A stretch of DNA of 46,369 bases, taken from positions 1 to 46,369 of the forward strand of contig CADAXQ010000014.1 of NCBI GenBank assembly GCA_902791935.1. The letters run 5' to 3'. A model generated the notes under the pieces. The model did no database searches. It saw nothing but the letters and a program-made list of their open reading frames with translations, and was not told the origin of the DNA. Of the stretch, positions 25,326 through 33,527 are shown piece after piece. How positions within the stretch are numbered: position 1 is the stretch's first letter; every line of letters starts with the position of its first letter. Origin of the DNA: an uncultured Erysipelotrichaceae bacterium (lineage in GTDB: Bacteria > Bacillota_I > Bacilli_A > RFN20 > CAG-826). Both the position numbers and the translations under genes were made by a program.

Positions 25326-25337
25326 GCTTCTATTCTA
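25325..25337 (-). promoter_or_regulatory. Leaderless promoter of the TM2-rsmE operon
   Basis: Minus strand TAGAAT, six bases (AGAAGC), then the ATG ending at 25325. No ribosome binding site is present. It lies directly after the dnaJ terminator. Confidence 0.55.
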
Positions 25338-25385
25338 GCGAATGAAGCCACTTAAAAGTAGAGGGAAAACAATTTTTCTTTTGCA

Positions 25386-25413
25386 TAAAAAGAAAACCGC
25401 CCCGAAGGGCGGC
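25386..25413 (-). terminator. Terminator of the hrcA-grpE-dnaK-dnaJ operon
   Basis: Minus strand stem CCGCCC-TTCG-GGGCGG (25397-25412), a UUCG-type tetraloop, followed by TTTTCTTTTT. It lies just after the dnaJ stop. Confidence 0.93.
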
Positions 25414-25416
25414 TCC

Positions 25417-26565
25417 TTAACTTTTCCGGAAGAAGCCTTTCCAGCCACTGCTTTTTTTCTTCTCGTCCTCTTCTTTCTTGAATTGGGTGAGCAGATCTTT
25501 TTGCGTGCGGCTAAGATTGGTCGGCGTTTGAATCTTCACGTGGAGATATTGATCGCCAGGGCGACCGCTCCGTAAGTCTTTGACACCTTTGCCTTTTAAT
25601 TTCAAGATGGCATCGGGTTGCGTGCCAGCAGGCACGTCGACAGTTACCGTGCCATAAACGGTCGGCACATCGATCTTTGTTCCTAAGGCTGCATCGGCAA
25701 AACCTAGCGCTAAATCAATATGGATATCGTTCCCATCACGGCGGAATGTCTTGTCGGGATCGATTTTGATTTCGACGTAAAGGTCGCCATTTTCGCCACC
25801 ATTGACGCCACGTTCGCCTTTGCCTTTGACACGGATTTGCTGACCTTCGTTAATGCCAGCAGGAATCGTGACATCCAAGTCTTTATGAACACGGTTATAG
25901 CCGCTGCCCCCACAAACAGAGCAACGGTTCTTCACGATTTTGCCTGTGCCATGGCAGTGTGAGCAAGTCGTCTGGCTTTCCATCACACCAAAGATGGTCT
26001 GTTGCCGTTGCGTCGTATAACCACTGCCGCCGCAATACGGACAAGTGGTGATGTCATCGGGGTTTTCCGCACCGGTGCCATGACAATGTTCGCAAGGCTC
26101 ATCATACGTTAACGGAATGGTGATATGCCGGCCATTGATGGCGTCCATGAAGGAAATCTTGACCCGATAAAGCGTATCGTTGCCTTTTTGCGGGCCACTT
26201 GCGTTCTGTCTGGTGCTTCTTCTTCCGCCACCAAAGAAGGCCGAGAAAATATCGTTTAAGTCGACATCGCCAAACCCTTGCGACGTATAACCTTCATTTT
26301 GGAACGGATTGCCCGCTCCTCCCGTTCCGGCGCCTTGTTCAAAGGCGGCGAAACCAAATTGATCGTAACGTTGCCGTTTCTCATCGTCCGAAAGCACATC
26401 GTACGCTTCCTGAACTTCCTCGAATTTCTTCGGGGCATCCGGCGAATGGTTGAGGTCGGGGTGGTATTGCTTCGCTAATTTTCGATAGGCAGAGCGAATT
26501 TCGTCCTTGGTGGCATTCTTAGAAACGCCGAGGACTTCGTAATAATCTCGTTTCGATTCAGCCAT
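25417..26565 (-). CDS. dnaJ: Chaperone DnaJ (Hsp40)
   Basis: A 382-residue type I DnaJ. The J domain carries HPD in YHPDLNH. A Gly/Phe region follows. Four zinc repeats are CEHCHGTG, CPYCGGSG, CSHCHGTG and CSVCGGSG, and then come two beta-sandwich substrate domains. It stimulates DnaK ATPase and delivers clients. AAAGGAG lies 7 bases before the ATG. It is the last gene of the heat-shock operon. Confidence 0.98.
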   Translation of the reverse strand: MAESKRDYYEVLGVSKNATKDEIRSAYRKLAKQYHPDLNHSPDAPKKFEEVQEAYDVLSDDEKRQRYDQFGFAAFEQGAGTGGAGNPFQNEGYTSQGFGDVDLNDIFSAFFGGGRRSTRQNASGPQKGNDTLYRVKISFMDAINGRHITIPLTYDEPCEHCHGTGAENPDDITTCPYCGGSGYTTQRQQTIFGVMESQTTCSHCHGTGKIVKNRCSVCGGSGYNRVHKDLDVTIPAGINEGQQIRVKGKGERGVNGGENGDLYVEIKIDPDKTFRRDGNDIHIDLALGFADAALGTKIDVPTVYGTVTVDVPAGTQPDAILKLKGKGVKDLRSGRPGDQYLHVKIQTPTNLSRTQKDLLTQFKKEEDEKKKSSGWKGFFRKS

Positions 26566-26590
26566 ATTGCACTCCTTTCAGTTAAGACAA

Positions 26591-26615
26591 TAGAGGCGTC
26601 GCGAGGACGCCTCTA
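26591..26615 (-). other. Intercistronic hairpin between dnaK and dnaJ
   Basis: A perfect ten-base stem TAGAGGCGTC/GACGCCTCTA with a five-base loop. No T run follows, so it is unlikely to be a full terminator. It may be a processing or stability element that sets the dnaK:dnaJ ratio. Confidence 0.7.
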
Positions 26616-26633
26616 GACATCAGCTTATGATCA

Positions 26634-28484
26634 TTAGGCTTTCTTGTCGGTGAAGTCGGCATCGACAACGTCTTGGTCATCCTTCTTGTCCGAAGAAGAA
26701 TTGCCATTATTCGGGTTCGCCCCAGCGTTCGCGTTTGCACCATTATTGGCGCCATATTGCGCGTTTTGCGCTTGGTTCGCAGCATCTTCGAGACGGCCAA
26801 CGATTTCCCGGAGCTTATTGACGTCGTCGGCTTGTAAGGCACCTTGCGCCTCATCGCGGATTTTCGTCAATTCGTCCTTTTGCTGTTGCGTCATCTTCGA
26901 GCCGTTTTCAACCAACTCACGGTTAATCTGGTCGACATAAGCTTGTGCTTTGTTCTTGACTTCGATATCGCCTTTGCGTTGTTCATCAGCGGCTTTGTTC
27001 GCTTCGGCTTCTTTCACCATGCGGTCAATGTCTTCTTTCGAGAGACCGTTCGAGCCAGAAATGGTGATATCTTGAGACTTTTGCGTGTCAAGATCCTTCG
27101 CCGAGACTTTCACGATGCCGTTCACATCGATGGAGAAGGTGACTTCAATACGCGGTTCGCCACGTCTTGCCGGTTTAATACCAGAAAGCGTGAAGTGACC
27201 GAGTAATTTGTTGTCGTGTGCCATCGGACGTTCACCTTGGTAGACCATGATGTCTACGGCCGGTTGATTGTCTTGGGCAGTCGAGAAGATTTGGCTCTTC
27301 GTCGTTGGAATGGTCGTATTGCGTTTGATGAGCGGAGTCATGATGCCACCCATGGTTTCAATGCCAAGGGTAAGCGGCGTGACATCGAGTAAGACAACGT
27401 CTTTCACATCGCCTGCGATGATGGCGCCTTGAATGGCTGCGCCAATCGAGACAGCTTCATCGGGGTTCACCGACATATTGATGTTACGGCCAGAGATCTT
27501 CTTGACGAATTCCTGGACGGCTGGCATACGAGTCGAACCGCCAATCATCAAGATATCGCCGAGGTCGTTGTAGTTTAAGCCTGCATCGGCCATTGCCTTT
27601 TCCATTGGGATCCGGCAACGTTCCAAGAGGTTATGCGTCAAATCTTCGAATTTTGCACGGGTCAAAGTGCCTTCCCAAGAGATTGGGCCATTGGCACCCA
27701 TGCCGATGAACGGAAGAGAAATCGTGGCTTCTAAGCTGGCAGAAAGTTCAATCTTGGCTTTTTCTGCGGCATCAAGGAAGCGTTGTTGCGCCATCTTATC
27801 GGTTAAATCCGCACCGGTATCGATTTGAATCTGCGCGTGGATCCAATCGGCAATCGCGCGGTCCCAGTCATCGCCGCCGAGATTCGTATCGCCCGAGGTC
27901 GACAAGACTTGGAATGTGCCATCGCCGATATCCAAGATCGAGACATCGAGCGTGCCACCGCCTAAGTCGAAGACCAGGACTTTTTCCGATTTATTCGTAT
28001 CGAGGCCGAAGGCTAAGCAAGAAGCCGTTGGTTCGTTGATGATACGGACAACTTCAAGACCAGCAATCGTGCCAGCATCTTTCGTCGCTTGACGTTGGGC
28101 ATCGTTGAAGTAAGCCGGAACGGTAATGACAGCTTTATGAACGGGTTGACCGATATTCTTTTCGGCATAGCTCTTCATATAAGCCAAGACCTTAGCCGAA
28201 ATCTCTTGCGGCGTGAAGTCTTTGTTCAAGCAAGCGATGTGGAACTTTTCGCTCGTTCCCATCTTGCGTTTTGCCGAACGAACCGTATCCGGGTTCGTGA
28301 TCATTTGCCGTTTAGCGGCATTGCCAACGATTTCTTCGCCATTGGCTTTGAATGCCACAACAGACGGCGTGGTATTCGTGCCTTCTGGGTTTGGAATCAC
28401 CTTGACTTTGCCATCGGCTTGCATGTAGCTGATGACGGAGTTCGTTGTTCCTAAGTCAATCCCAACAATTAATTCTTTTGCCAT
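26634..28484 (-). CDS. dnaK: Chaperone DnaK (Hsp70)
   Basis: A 616-residue Hsp70. The nucleotide-binding domain starts [13 protein letters not shown] and includes [14 protein letters not shown] and the [14 protein letters not shown] signature. The substrate-binding domain follows, with the [17 protein letters not shown] linker region. The lid ends in a low-complexity Asn/Ala/Gly stretch and [11 protein letters not shown], the usual acidic tail. AAGGAG precedes the ATG, 14 bases after grpE. Confidence 0.98.
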   Translation of the reverse strand: MAKELIVGIDLGTTNSVISYMQADGKVKVIPNPEGTNTTPSVVAFKANGEEIVGNAAKRQMITNPDTVRSAKRKMGTSEKFHIACLNKDFTPQEISAKVLAYMKSYAEKNIGQPVHKAVITVPAYFNDAQRQATKDAGTIAGLEVVRIINEPTASCLAFGLDTNKSEKVLVFDLGGGTLDVSILDIGDGTFQVLSTSGDTNLGGDDWDRAIADWIHAQIQIDTGADLTDKMAQQRFLDAAEKAKIELSASLEATISLPFIGMGANGPISWEGTLTRAKFEDLTHNLLERCRIPMEKAMADAGLNYNDLGDILMIGGSTRMPAVQEFVKKISGRNINMSVNPDEAVSIGAAIQGAIIAGDVKDVVLLDVTPLTLGIETMGGIMTPLIKRNTTIPTTKSQIFSTAQDNQPAVDIMVYQGERPMAHDNKLLGHFTLSGIKPARRGEPRIEVTFSIDVNGIVKVSAKDLDTQKSQDITISGSNGLSKEDIDRMVKEAEANKAADEQRKGDIEVKNKAQAYVDQINRELVENGSKMTQQQKDELTKIRDEAQGALQADDVNKLREIVGRLEDAANQAQNAQYGANNGANANAGANPNNGNSSSDKKDDQDVVDADFTDKKA

Positions 28485-28498
28485 AATCGTAATTCTCC

Positions 28499-29098
28499 TT
28501 AAGCCTTTTTGGCTTCTTCTTTCGACTCACTTGCTTTCGCTTTGCGGTACACCTTCACGTTCGCAGGTCGAATGAGCTTTTCGTGAAGGCGGTAGCCTTT
28601 GAGACAAACGGCAGCCACGTGGCCATCGTTTGTTTCATCGCCATCGACGGTGTCCACGGCGTTCATGGAAGTGGCATCGAATCGGTCCCCTACTTTGGGT
28701 TCGATTTCGCTGACCCCTTCTTGTGCCAGGGCATTTTGGATTTGTTTATAGATGTAGACGAATCCTTGTTGATAGTTCTTGGCTTCTGGCGAATTCGGAT
28801 TCGCGGAGAGGGCCAAGTAGAACCCGTCTAAGGCCGGGAAGAGATTTTCAAGAAACCCTTCCGAGCGGTAACGTAGCGCTTCGCGGTGATCCTCTTCTAA
28901 GGATTTCCGTAAGTTCTGCAAATCGGCGTATTCCATGTAATATTTATTTTTCCAGTCTGCTGCTTCTTTTTCAGACGCCGCAAGCTTTGTTTCTAACGCC
29001 TTGATTTGCTCCGCCTGCTTCATTTCTTCGTTTTCCCCTTTGGCTTTGGGTTCTTCTTTGCTGGCGGATTGCTCGTGCTTTTCTTTGGTTTCTTCCAT
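28499..29098 (-). CDS. grpE: Nucleotide exchange factor GrpE
   Basis: A 199-residue GrpE with a charged N-terminal tail, a long coiled coil (about 25-90) and a beta-domain ending. It releases ADP from DnaK. The start at 29098 has a strong AAAGGAG 8-9 bases upstream and gives a normal GrpE length. It makes the gene overlap hrcA by 79 bases in another frame. An alternative ATG at 29023 would give only an ATGA overlap but has a poorer ribosome site. Confidence 0.93.
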   Translation of the reverse strand: MEETKEKHEQSASKEEPKAKGENEEMKQAEQIKALETKLAASEKEAADWKNKYYMEYADLQNLRKSLEEDHREALRYRSEGFLENLFPALDGFYLALSANPNSPEAKNYQQGFVYIYKQIQNALAQEGVSEIEPKVGDRFDATSMNAVDTVDGDETNDGHVAAVCLKGYRLHEKLIRPANVKVYRKAKASESKEEAKKA

Positions 29099-30129
29099 TC
29101 GATTTGATCTCCTTTCACAGTATTGGCGAAGTAATCATCGAGCGCTTGCGCAAAGTAGCGTAACGTCGAGACGACTTTGTCATAATCCATACGGGCGGGC
29201 CCAACCAAGCTAAGCGTGGCGCCCGATTCCCCCGGAACCGCGATGTTGGCGGAAACCATGGCTAAGTCATTGTCTAAGTCTTGGTCCCCAGCACCGATGG
29301 TGACGGTGATGCCGTTACGGGTTTCCCCGTCACGGAGCGCTTCTTTTAATTTGCTTGGGTCTTCTAAGAACGCAATCAACTCCCGTAATTTCGCGGCATC
29401 GTTCGCGAATTCTGGCTGACGATACAATTCGTCTTTACCATAGAATTCCATCCGTGAAGTCGCTAAGGCAGCAAAGGCACCCATCAAGGCTTGATAGACC
29501 GCTTCTTGCCCCATCAAATAATCGGTTAAGGCTGGGCGCATGGCCTCCATTTTGCTCACGACTTGGGAAACCGGTGTGCCTGAGAGACGATCGTTTAAGA
29601 TCTTCACGGTCTTCACGATGTCATTGATGTTCATCGATTTGTCGATGAGGAATGTCTTGTTTTCCACATATCCCTTGTCGGTAACAAATACCGCTGAAGC
29701 CGTATTGGCACTTAACGGGATGATCTGGATGGAGACAAGTCGTTCTTCTTCGACATTGTTTCCCACGACGACGGAAGCAAGATTCGTCATCTGAGAAAGG
29801 ATTTCGCAACTTTCTTTAATGACGTCTTCAACGGATTTTGTCCGTTCAGAAAGGACGGTTTGAAGCGCGTTTTTGGCGGCTTCATCGACATTTCCGTTCC
29901 GTAAGTTCTCCGTGTAGTATTGGTAGCCTTTCTTCGAGGGAACACGGCCGGCACTCATGTGCGGTTTTTCCAAAAAGCCATCTTGTTCCAAGGCATTCAT
30001 CTCATTTCGAATCGTGGCGCTAGAAACATTCAGGTGATAAACCGTCTGCAAGGTCTTGGAACCCACGGGTTCGGCGGTTTTGATGTAATACTCAACGATT
30101 AATTTGAGAATCTCATCGCGTCTCGTCAT
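29020..30129 (-). CDS. hrcA: Heat-inducible transcription repressor HrcA
   Basis: A 369-residue HrcA that binds CIRCE operators and is kept active by GroEL. The N-terminal winged helix shows SSATIRNEMNALEQDGFLEKPHMSAGRVPSKKGY, and the GAF-like middle and C-terminal parts follow. It is longer than the common 340-345 residues. The extra end is a Lys/Pro-rich tail encoded in the DNA shared with grpE. AAGGAGG lies 7 bases before the ATG. It is the first gene of its operon and is autoregulated through the CIRCE upstream. Confidence 0.96.
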   Translation of the reverse strand: MTRRDEILKLIVEYYIKTAEPVGSKTLQTVYHLNVSSATIRNEMNALEQDGFLEKPHMSAGRVPSKKGYQYYTENLRNGNVDEAAKNALQTVLSERTKSVEDVIKESCEILSQMTNLASVVVGNNVEEERLVSIQIIPLSANTASAVFVTDKGYVENKTFLIDKSMNINDIVKTVKILNDRLSGTPVSQVVSKMEAMRPALTDYLMGQEAVYQALMGAFAALATSRMEFYGKDELYRQPEFANDAAKLRELIAFLEDPSKLKEALRDGETRNGITVTIGAGDQDLDNDLAMVSANIAVPGESGATLSLVGPARMDYDKVVSTLRYFAQALDDYFANTVKGDQIEWKKPKKSTSNPPAKKNPKPKGKTKK

Positions 30130-30179
30130 GAATTTCTCCTCCTTGTTCTAGCAGTCGGCCTTCCCCGCTGCCAATGAAC

Positions 30180-30207
30180 ATTATAGGAAGAGATTTAGCA
30201 CTGTCAA
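30180..30207 (-). promoter_or_regulatory. hrcA operon promoter
   Basis: Minus strand TTGACA (30202-30207), 16 bases, TATAAT (30180-30185): both hexamers match consensus. The -35 lies inside the CIRCE element. Confidence 0.92.
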
Positions 30208-30221
30208 CACTAAAGTGCTAA
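30195..30221. promoter_or_regulatory. CIRCE operator (HrcA-binding site)
   Basis: TTAGCACT and AGTGCTAA arms in the standard TTAGCACTC-N9-GAGTGCTAA layout. The innermost pair is changed (G and A in place of C and G), leaving eight matched bases per arm. The spacer contains the -35 hexamer, so HrcA binding should block RNA polymerase directly. Confidence 0.93.
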
Positions 30222-30256
30222 TTTTGTGCAAAAGAAGGGATAGTAAGGATAAATGC

Positions 30257-31351
30257 CTAAAATAACGCCAATAAAATACGGTCTAAAAGCAAGATGCCGC
30301 GGTCGGTTGCGTGAATGCGGTCGCCTTCATGCAATAGGAGGCCTTCCGCTTCTAATTGCTGGAGAGGAACACGATATACCGTTAAAAAATCTTCCTGGAA
30401 ACGCGCTTGATATTGGTGTAAAGAAAAGCCGTCAGCCAGTCGTAAGTTTGTTAAGAAATAGTCTTCGTGTTCGCTTTGCCGAGAGAGCGTTTCGCTTTCG
30501 CCCCTCCATTCTCCTTTTAAATAGGACGTAAGATTCTTCGTATTGGTATAACGAGCTCTTCCTAAGTAGCCCGAGGCACCAAGACCGGCAGCCGCGTATT
30601 CTTCGTCATGCCAATAAGTGAGATTGTGACGGGAGTAGGCATGGTTTCTTGCGAAATTAGAGACTTCATAACGTGTATAGCCCGCTTGGCGGAACGCACG
30701 CAAAATCATTTCATACATTGCGCCTTGGATTTGCTCATCCGCTTCACGATAGCCTTGATGGGCGAAGCCAGTACCGGGAGAGACCGTCAGACTATAGGCC
30801 GATAAATGAGGTAAATCCAAAGAAAGAAATGCAGCGATATCGCCTTGGAGTTCGTCCATGGTTTCGTTTGGTAACGCGTAGATGAAATCGGCCGAAATGT
30901 TCGTTAGGCCGGCTGCTTTCAAGCGAGAAATTGCCGTTTTTGCGTCGGCAAAGGTATGGTGACGGCCCATCAAAGACAATAAACGTAGGGAAGACGATTC
31001 AATGCCCAAAGAAAACCGATTCACCCCATGTTGTTTTAAAAAGAGAGGCAACGTTTCATCAATCGTTTCGGGATTGCCTTCCACCGTGCATTCATAATCA
31101 GCAGGATCCCAATACTTCGATAAGAAATCTAACAAATCACCGAGCAGTTCTTTGGGCAAGCAGGTGGGTGTGCCCCCACCAAGATAAACCGTTTTTAACG
31201 AATGCGCGGGCAAGTGAAAGGCCGCGATTTCTTTCTTCAGTTCCTGAACATAAGAAAGAGCCCATTTGGGCTCATAAAACATCTTGGTGAAATCGCAATA
31301 GCCGCAGATGTGACGGCAAAAGGGAATATGGACGTATAACGAAGCAACCAC
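30257..31351 (-). CDS. hemW: Radical SAM heme chaperone HemW
   Basis: A 364-residue HemW, formerly annotated as oxygen-independent coproporphyrinogen oxidase. The radical SAM cysteines are C12, C16 and C19 in CRHICGYCDF, followed by YLGGGTPT and the HemN C-terminal domain. HemW binds heme and is thought to deliver it to respiratory proteins. The start is set at a GTG (31349-31351), which directly precedes the conserved SLYVHIPFC. The longer ATG frame (to 31438) would add a Lys/Arg-rich stretch overlapping the upstream gene. It lies between hrcA and lepA as in Bacillus. Confidence 0.93.
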   Translation of the reverse strand: MVASLYVHIPFCRHICGYCDFTKMFYEPKWALSYVQELKKEIAAFHLPAHSLKTVYLGGGTPTCLPKELLGDLLDFLSKYWDPADYECTVEGNPETIDETLPLFLKQHGVNRFSLGIESSSLRLLSLMGRHHTFADAKTAISRLKAAGLTNISADFIYALPNETMDELQGDIAAFLSLDLPHLSAYSLTVSPGTGFAHQGYREADEQIQGAMYEMILRAFRQAGYTRYEVSNFARNHAYSRHNLTYWHDEEYAAAGLGASGYLGRARYTNTKNLTSYLKGEWRGESETLSRQSEHEDYFLTNLRLADGFSLHQYQARFQEDFLTVYRVPLQQLEAEGLLLHEGDRIHATDRGILLLDRILLALF

Positions 31352-31352
31352 G

Positions 31353-31763
31353 TTATTTATCCGTTGGTTTCTTCGAAGCTTCTTCGGCTGCTTGCGCCGC
31401 TTTTTGGGCTTCGTCGGCATGGGAAGCGGCGTAGTCATTCATGGCTTTCGCTTCTTCTTCAGACGTCGGTTGCAACACGCGGTTTAACGCTTCTTGGCGT
31501 GCTTCTTCTTCCGTTGGCTTGCCATTTTTCCGTGCTTTGGCTTCTTCGGATTGGCGAAGTTCTTCTTCGTCTAATTCTTGAGTCATGCGCTGCACTTCTT
31601 CTTCGGCAATCTCACGATCGCTCTTTGGTTTTTCGTCGTTACGGAATGGTTTTGCGAATTTCCGCACCAAAAACACGCCTAAGGCAATGACACCAAAAAC
31701 CAGAAGAATCAATAACAATATGGCCCAGTAAGGCATATCGGCAAGAATGACTGGATAATACAT
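31353..31763 (-). CDS. Small single-span membrane protein with acidic tail
   Basis: A 136-residue protein with one hydrophobic segment (about 10-34) and then a short basic stretch, consistent with a cytoplasmic C-terminus. The remainder is a highly charged Glu/Ala/Lys-rich region that probably forms a coiled coil. I do not recognise a family. It starts 2 bases after the stop of the Fic-like gene and ends one base before the hemW start, so the three form an operon. Function unknown. Confidence 0.8.
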   Translation of the reverse strand: MYYPVILADMPYWAILLLILLVFGVIALGVFLVRKFAKPFRNDEKPKSDREIAEEEVQRMTQELDEEELRQSEEAKARKNGKPTEEEARQEALNRVLQPTSEEEAKAMNDYAASHADEAQKAAQAAEEASKKPTDK

Positions 31764-31765
31764 AA

Positions 31766-33409
31766 TTAACGCTTATTTTCCTTTCCACACGGGGTGTATA
31801 CAAATTTGTTCTTGAATTGCATTTTCTTATAATACCCTTCCTCGGCTAATTTATCCATGGAAGTTCTTGCGGTTTCATAAACGCATTTCGCAAAGGCCTT
31901 ATATTGTTGGATCGTGTAATAGCGGCCCGCTGTGCAGTGTGAAGCAAAGAACGAGGCTTGCTTTTTATTTAAAGCAGGGTTTGTTTCCAGCAAATAACGA
32001 ACATAGTCTTTGATTTCGGACTTGCTTAGCTCGTCTTTTGAAGATAACGCCGATGGTTCAATGGAGGAAAGCACCGGGACTGTGCCTTCTTTTGACGGAG
32101 ACGTAGGTTCTGGAATAGCTTCTACCTTTGGCATTGGAGCTGGAACCGGGGTCGGTTTCTCTTCTCCTTGCTCCATAGGAACCGGTTTTGGTGCAGGCGC
32201 TACCATTTCGGGCTCAGGTTGTGGGGTAACCACCGCTGATTCCGGTGTCTCGATTTTCGTTTCTGGAATCGGAGCGGGTTCAGGCGTGGTTTCTTTGATT
32301 TCAGGGGCAACGGGCGCTGGTTCGGGTTTTGGTTCCTCGAAGTGGAGCGTCATTTGTTCAGGCTCGTGCAGCGTCTCTTCTGCGCGTTTTTCTTCTTCCG
32401 GCGACAATTGATGGAAATCGTCTTGAATCGGCTTAATACGGGAAGCATCCAAAGCGCGATTGGCATTGTCTAGTAACGCCTCAAAACGCGATAACGACTC
32501 AAAAATAAGATAGGTAACATCGCCAGAACGTTTGGCTTCACGGTAAGCATCGCAATCGAAGTAATCCTGTCTTAAGAGCAGTTCGAATGGCGCGAAGAAA
32601 ATGGCATTGCTCTTATCCTCGCTTGCCCAAGCATAAGCGTCTTTTGCCAGCAAAATCGCCATCGAATCATTCCGCATCGAGAACGGTTTGATGTATTCCA
32701 TGTAGAACATAGCTAAGATGGCGTGGGCAAAAGCCGGAAGTTTCGTATCATCGGCAAGCCATTCATAGAATGGTTCCATCAAGGAATCAATTTGTTGATA
32801 TGGCGCATAAGGATAGTCGGGATTTAAAACGTAGGCCAAACGGGCAGCACGGGCATCAAAATCGTGATCCCGATAGAATTCTAGTAGTTCATCACTGCCT
32901 AATAACCGAGTTAAAGCCGATCCTAAGAACGAAGAATCGGGGCAATCAGCACTGCGGTCGAGATAATAATTCAAGCAATCGAGATAAAGCCGAACGGGGG
33001 AACGATTTTCACCAACATCAGCCCCCACTCCGCTCAAGAAAATCTTGATGGTAAGGTCATTGGTATTCGTTTTCTCCAGGACGGCAATTTGTTTCAAAAT
33101 TGGGAAAAATAAAGCGTTTTTCGTGTCTTTCGGCTGATTGATGGCCAAATTTGATGCCCGTCTTGCAAATTGATTCAAACGTGTTTCAAACAAGCGAATC
33201 TTAGCAAGTATCGCTTCCGTCGAAGTGAAATAATAGGGACTCCCTCTAACAGGAGAAAATGGCAACACAACACGATGTTCTACCCGATAGGAAACAATCT
33301 CATCCCAAAAGGAGTCGACCGTCAGCATGTGAAGCTGCTTAGCGACTTCCGCCTTCGTCAAATAATTTTCATCCGTGAATTTCACGGCGATATCCGAATG
33401 GTTACTCAT
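31766..33409 (-). CDS. Degenerate Fic-like protein with Pro-rich linker and winged-helix end
   Basis: A 547-residue protein. Residues ~1-320 have the layout of a Fic protein: a tyrosine/proline-rich YPYAPYQQIDSLMEPFYEWL approach, then helices leading to YIKPFSMRNDSMAILL. That matches the spacing of HPFxxGNGRxxR, with the catalytic His replaced by K241 and GNGR by RNDS (246-249). AMP transfer as in active Fic enzymes is therefore unlikely. A Pro/Glu/Ala-rich linker spans about 355-440. Residues ~460-545 look like a winged helix (ETARTSMDKLAEEGYY). The assignment is by eye. TACAAT lies nine bases before the ATG and no clear ribosome site is seen. Confidence 0.6.
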   Translation of the reverse strand: MSNHSDIAVKFTDENYLTKAEVAKQLHMLTVDSFWDEIVSYRVEHRVVLPFSPVRGSPYYFTSTEAILAKIRLFETRLNQFARRASNLAINQPKDTKNALFFPILKQIAVLEKTNTNDLTIKIFLSGVGADVGENRSPVRLYLDCLNYYLDRSADCPDSSFLGSALTRLLGSDELLEFYRDHDFDARAARLAYVLNPDYPYAPYQQIDSLMEPFYEWLADDTKLPAFAHAILAMFYMEYIKPFSMRNDSMAILLAKDAYAWASEDKSNAIFFAPFELLLRQDYFDCDAYREAKRSGDVTYLIFESLSRFEALLDNANRALDASRIKPIQDDFHQLSPEEEKRAEETLHEPEQMTLHFEEPKPEPAPVAPEIKETTPEPAPIPETKIETPESAVVTPQPEPEMVAPAPKPVPMEQGEEKPTPVPAPMPKVEAIPEPTSPSKEGTVPVLSSIEPSALSSKDELSKSEIKDYVRYLLETNPALNKKQASFFASHCTAGRYYTIQQYKAFAKCVYETARTSMDKLAEEGYYKKMQFKNKFVYTPCGKENKR

Positions 33410-33460
33410 GTTGAGACCATTGTAATGGATAACCTACAAAAATACAACTAATTTGCTACT

Positions 33461-33500
33461 AAAAAATCCATGCGAATGAGAGGAATTCATTCGATGGATT
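33461..33500 (-). terminator. Terminator after lepA
   Basis: On the minus strand, a long hairpin AATCCATCGAATGA against TCATTCGCATGGATT with one bulged base and a seven-base loop, followed by T's (33461-33466). It lies between lepA and the Fic-like gene. Confidence 0.88.
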
Positions 33501-33527
33501 CGAATTGATTTTGAGTCGGAACAAAAT

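Noticed and set aside
28089..28454. Long antisense open frame (121 codons) inside dnaK
   Set aside because: It is opposite a highly conserved dnaK region with matching codon structure, has no ribosome site and no recognisable protein features; it is a shadow of dnaK.
31352..31438. Longer hemW frame with a Lys/Arg-rich leader
   Set aside because: It is the out-of-frame copy of the acidic tail of the preceding gene; the GTG at 31351 directly precedes the conserved HemW start.
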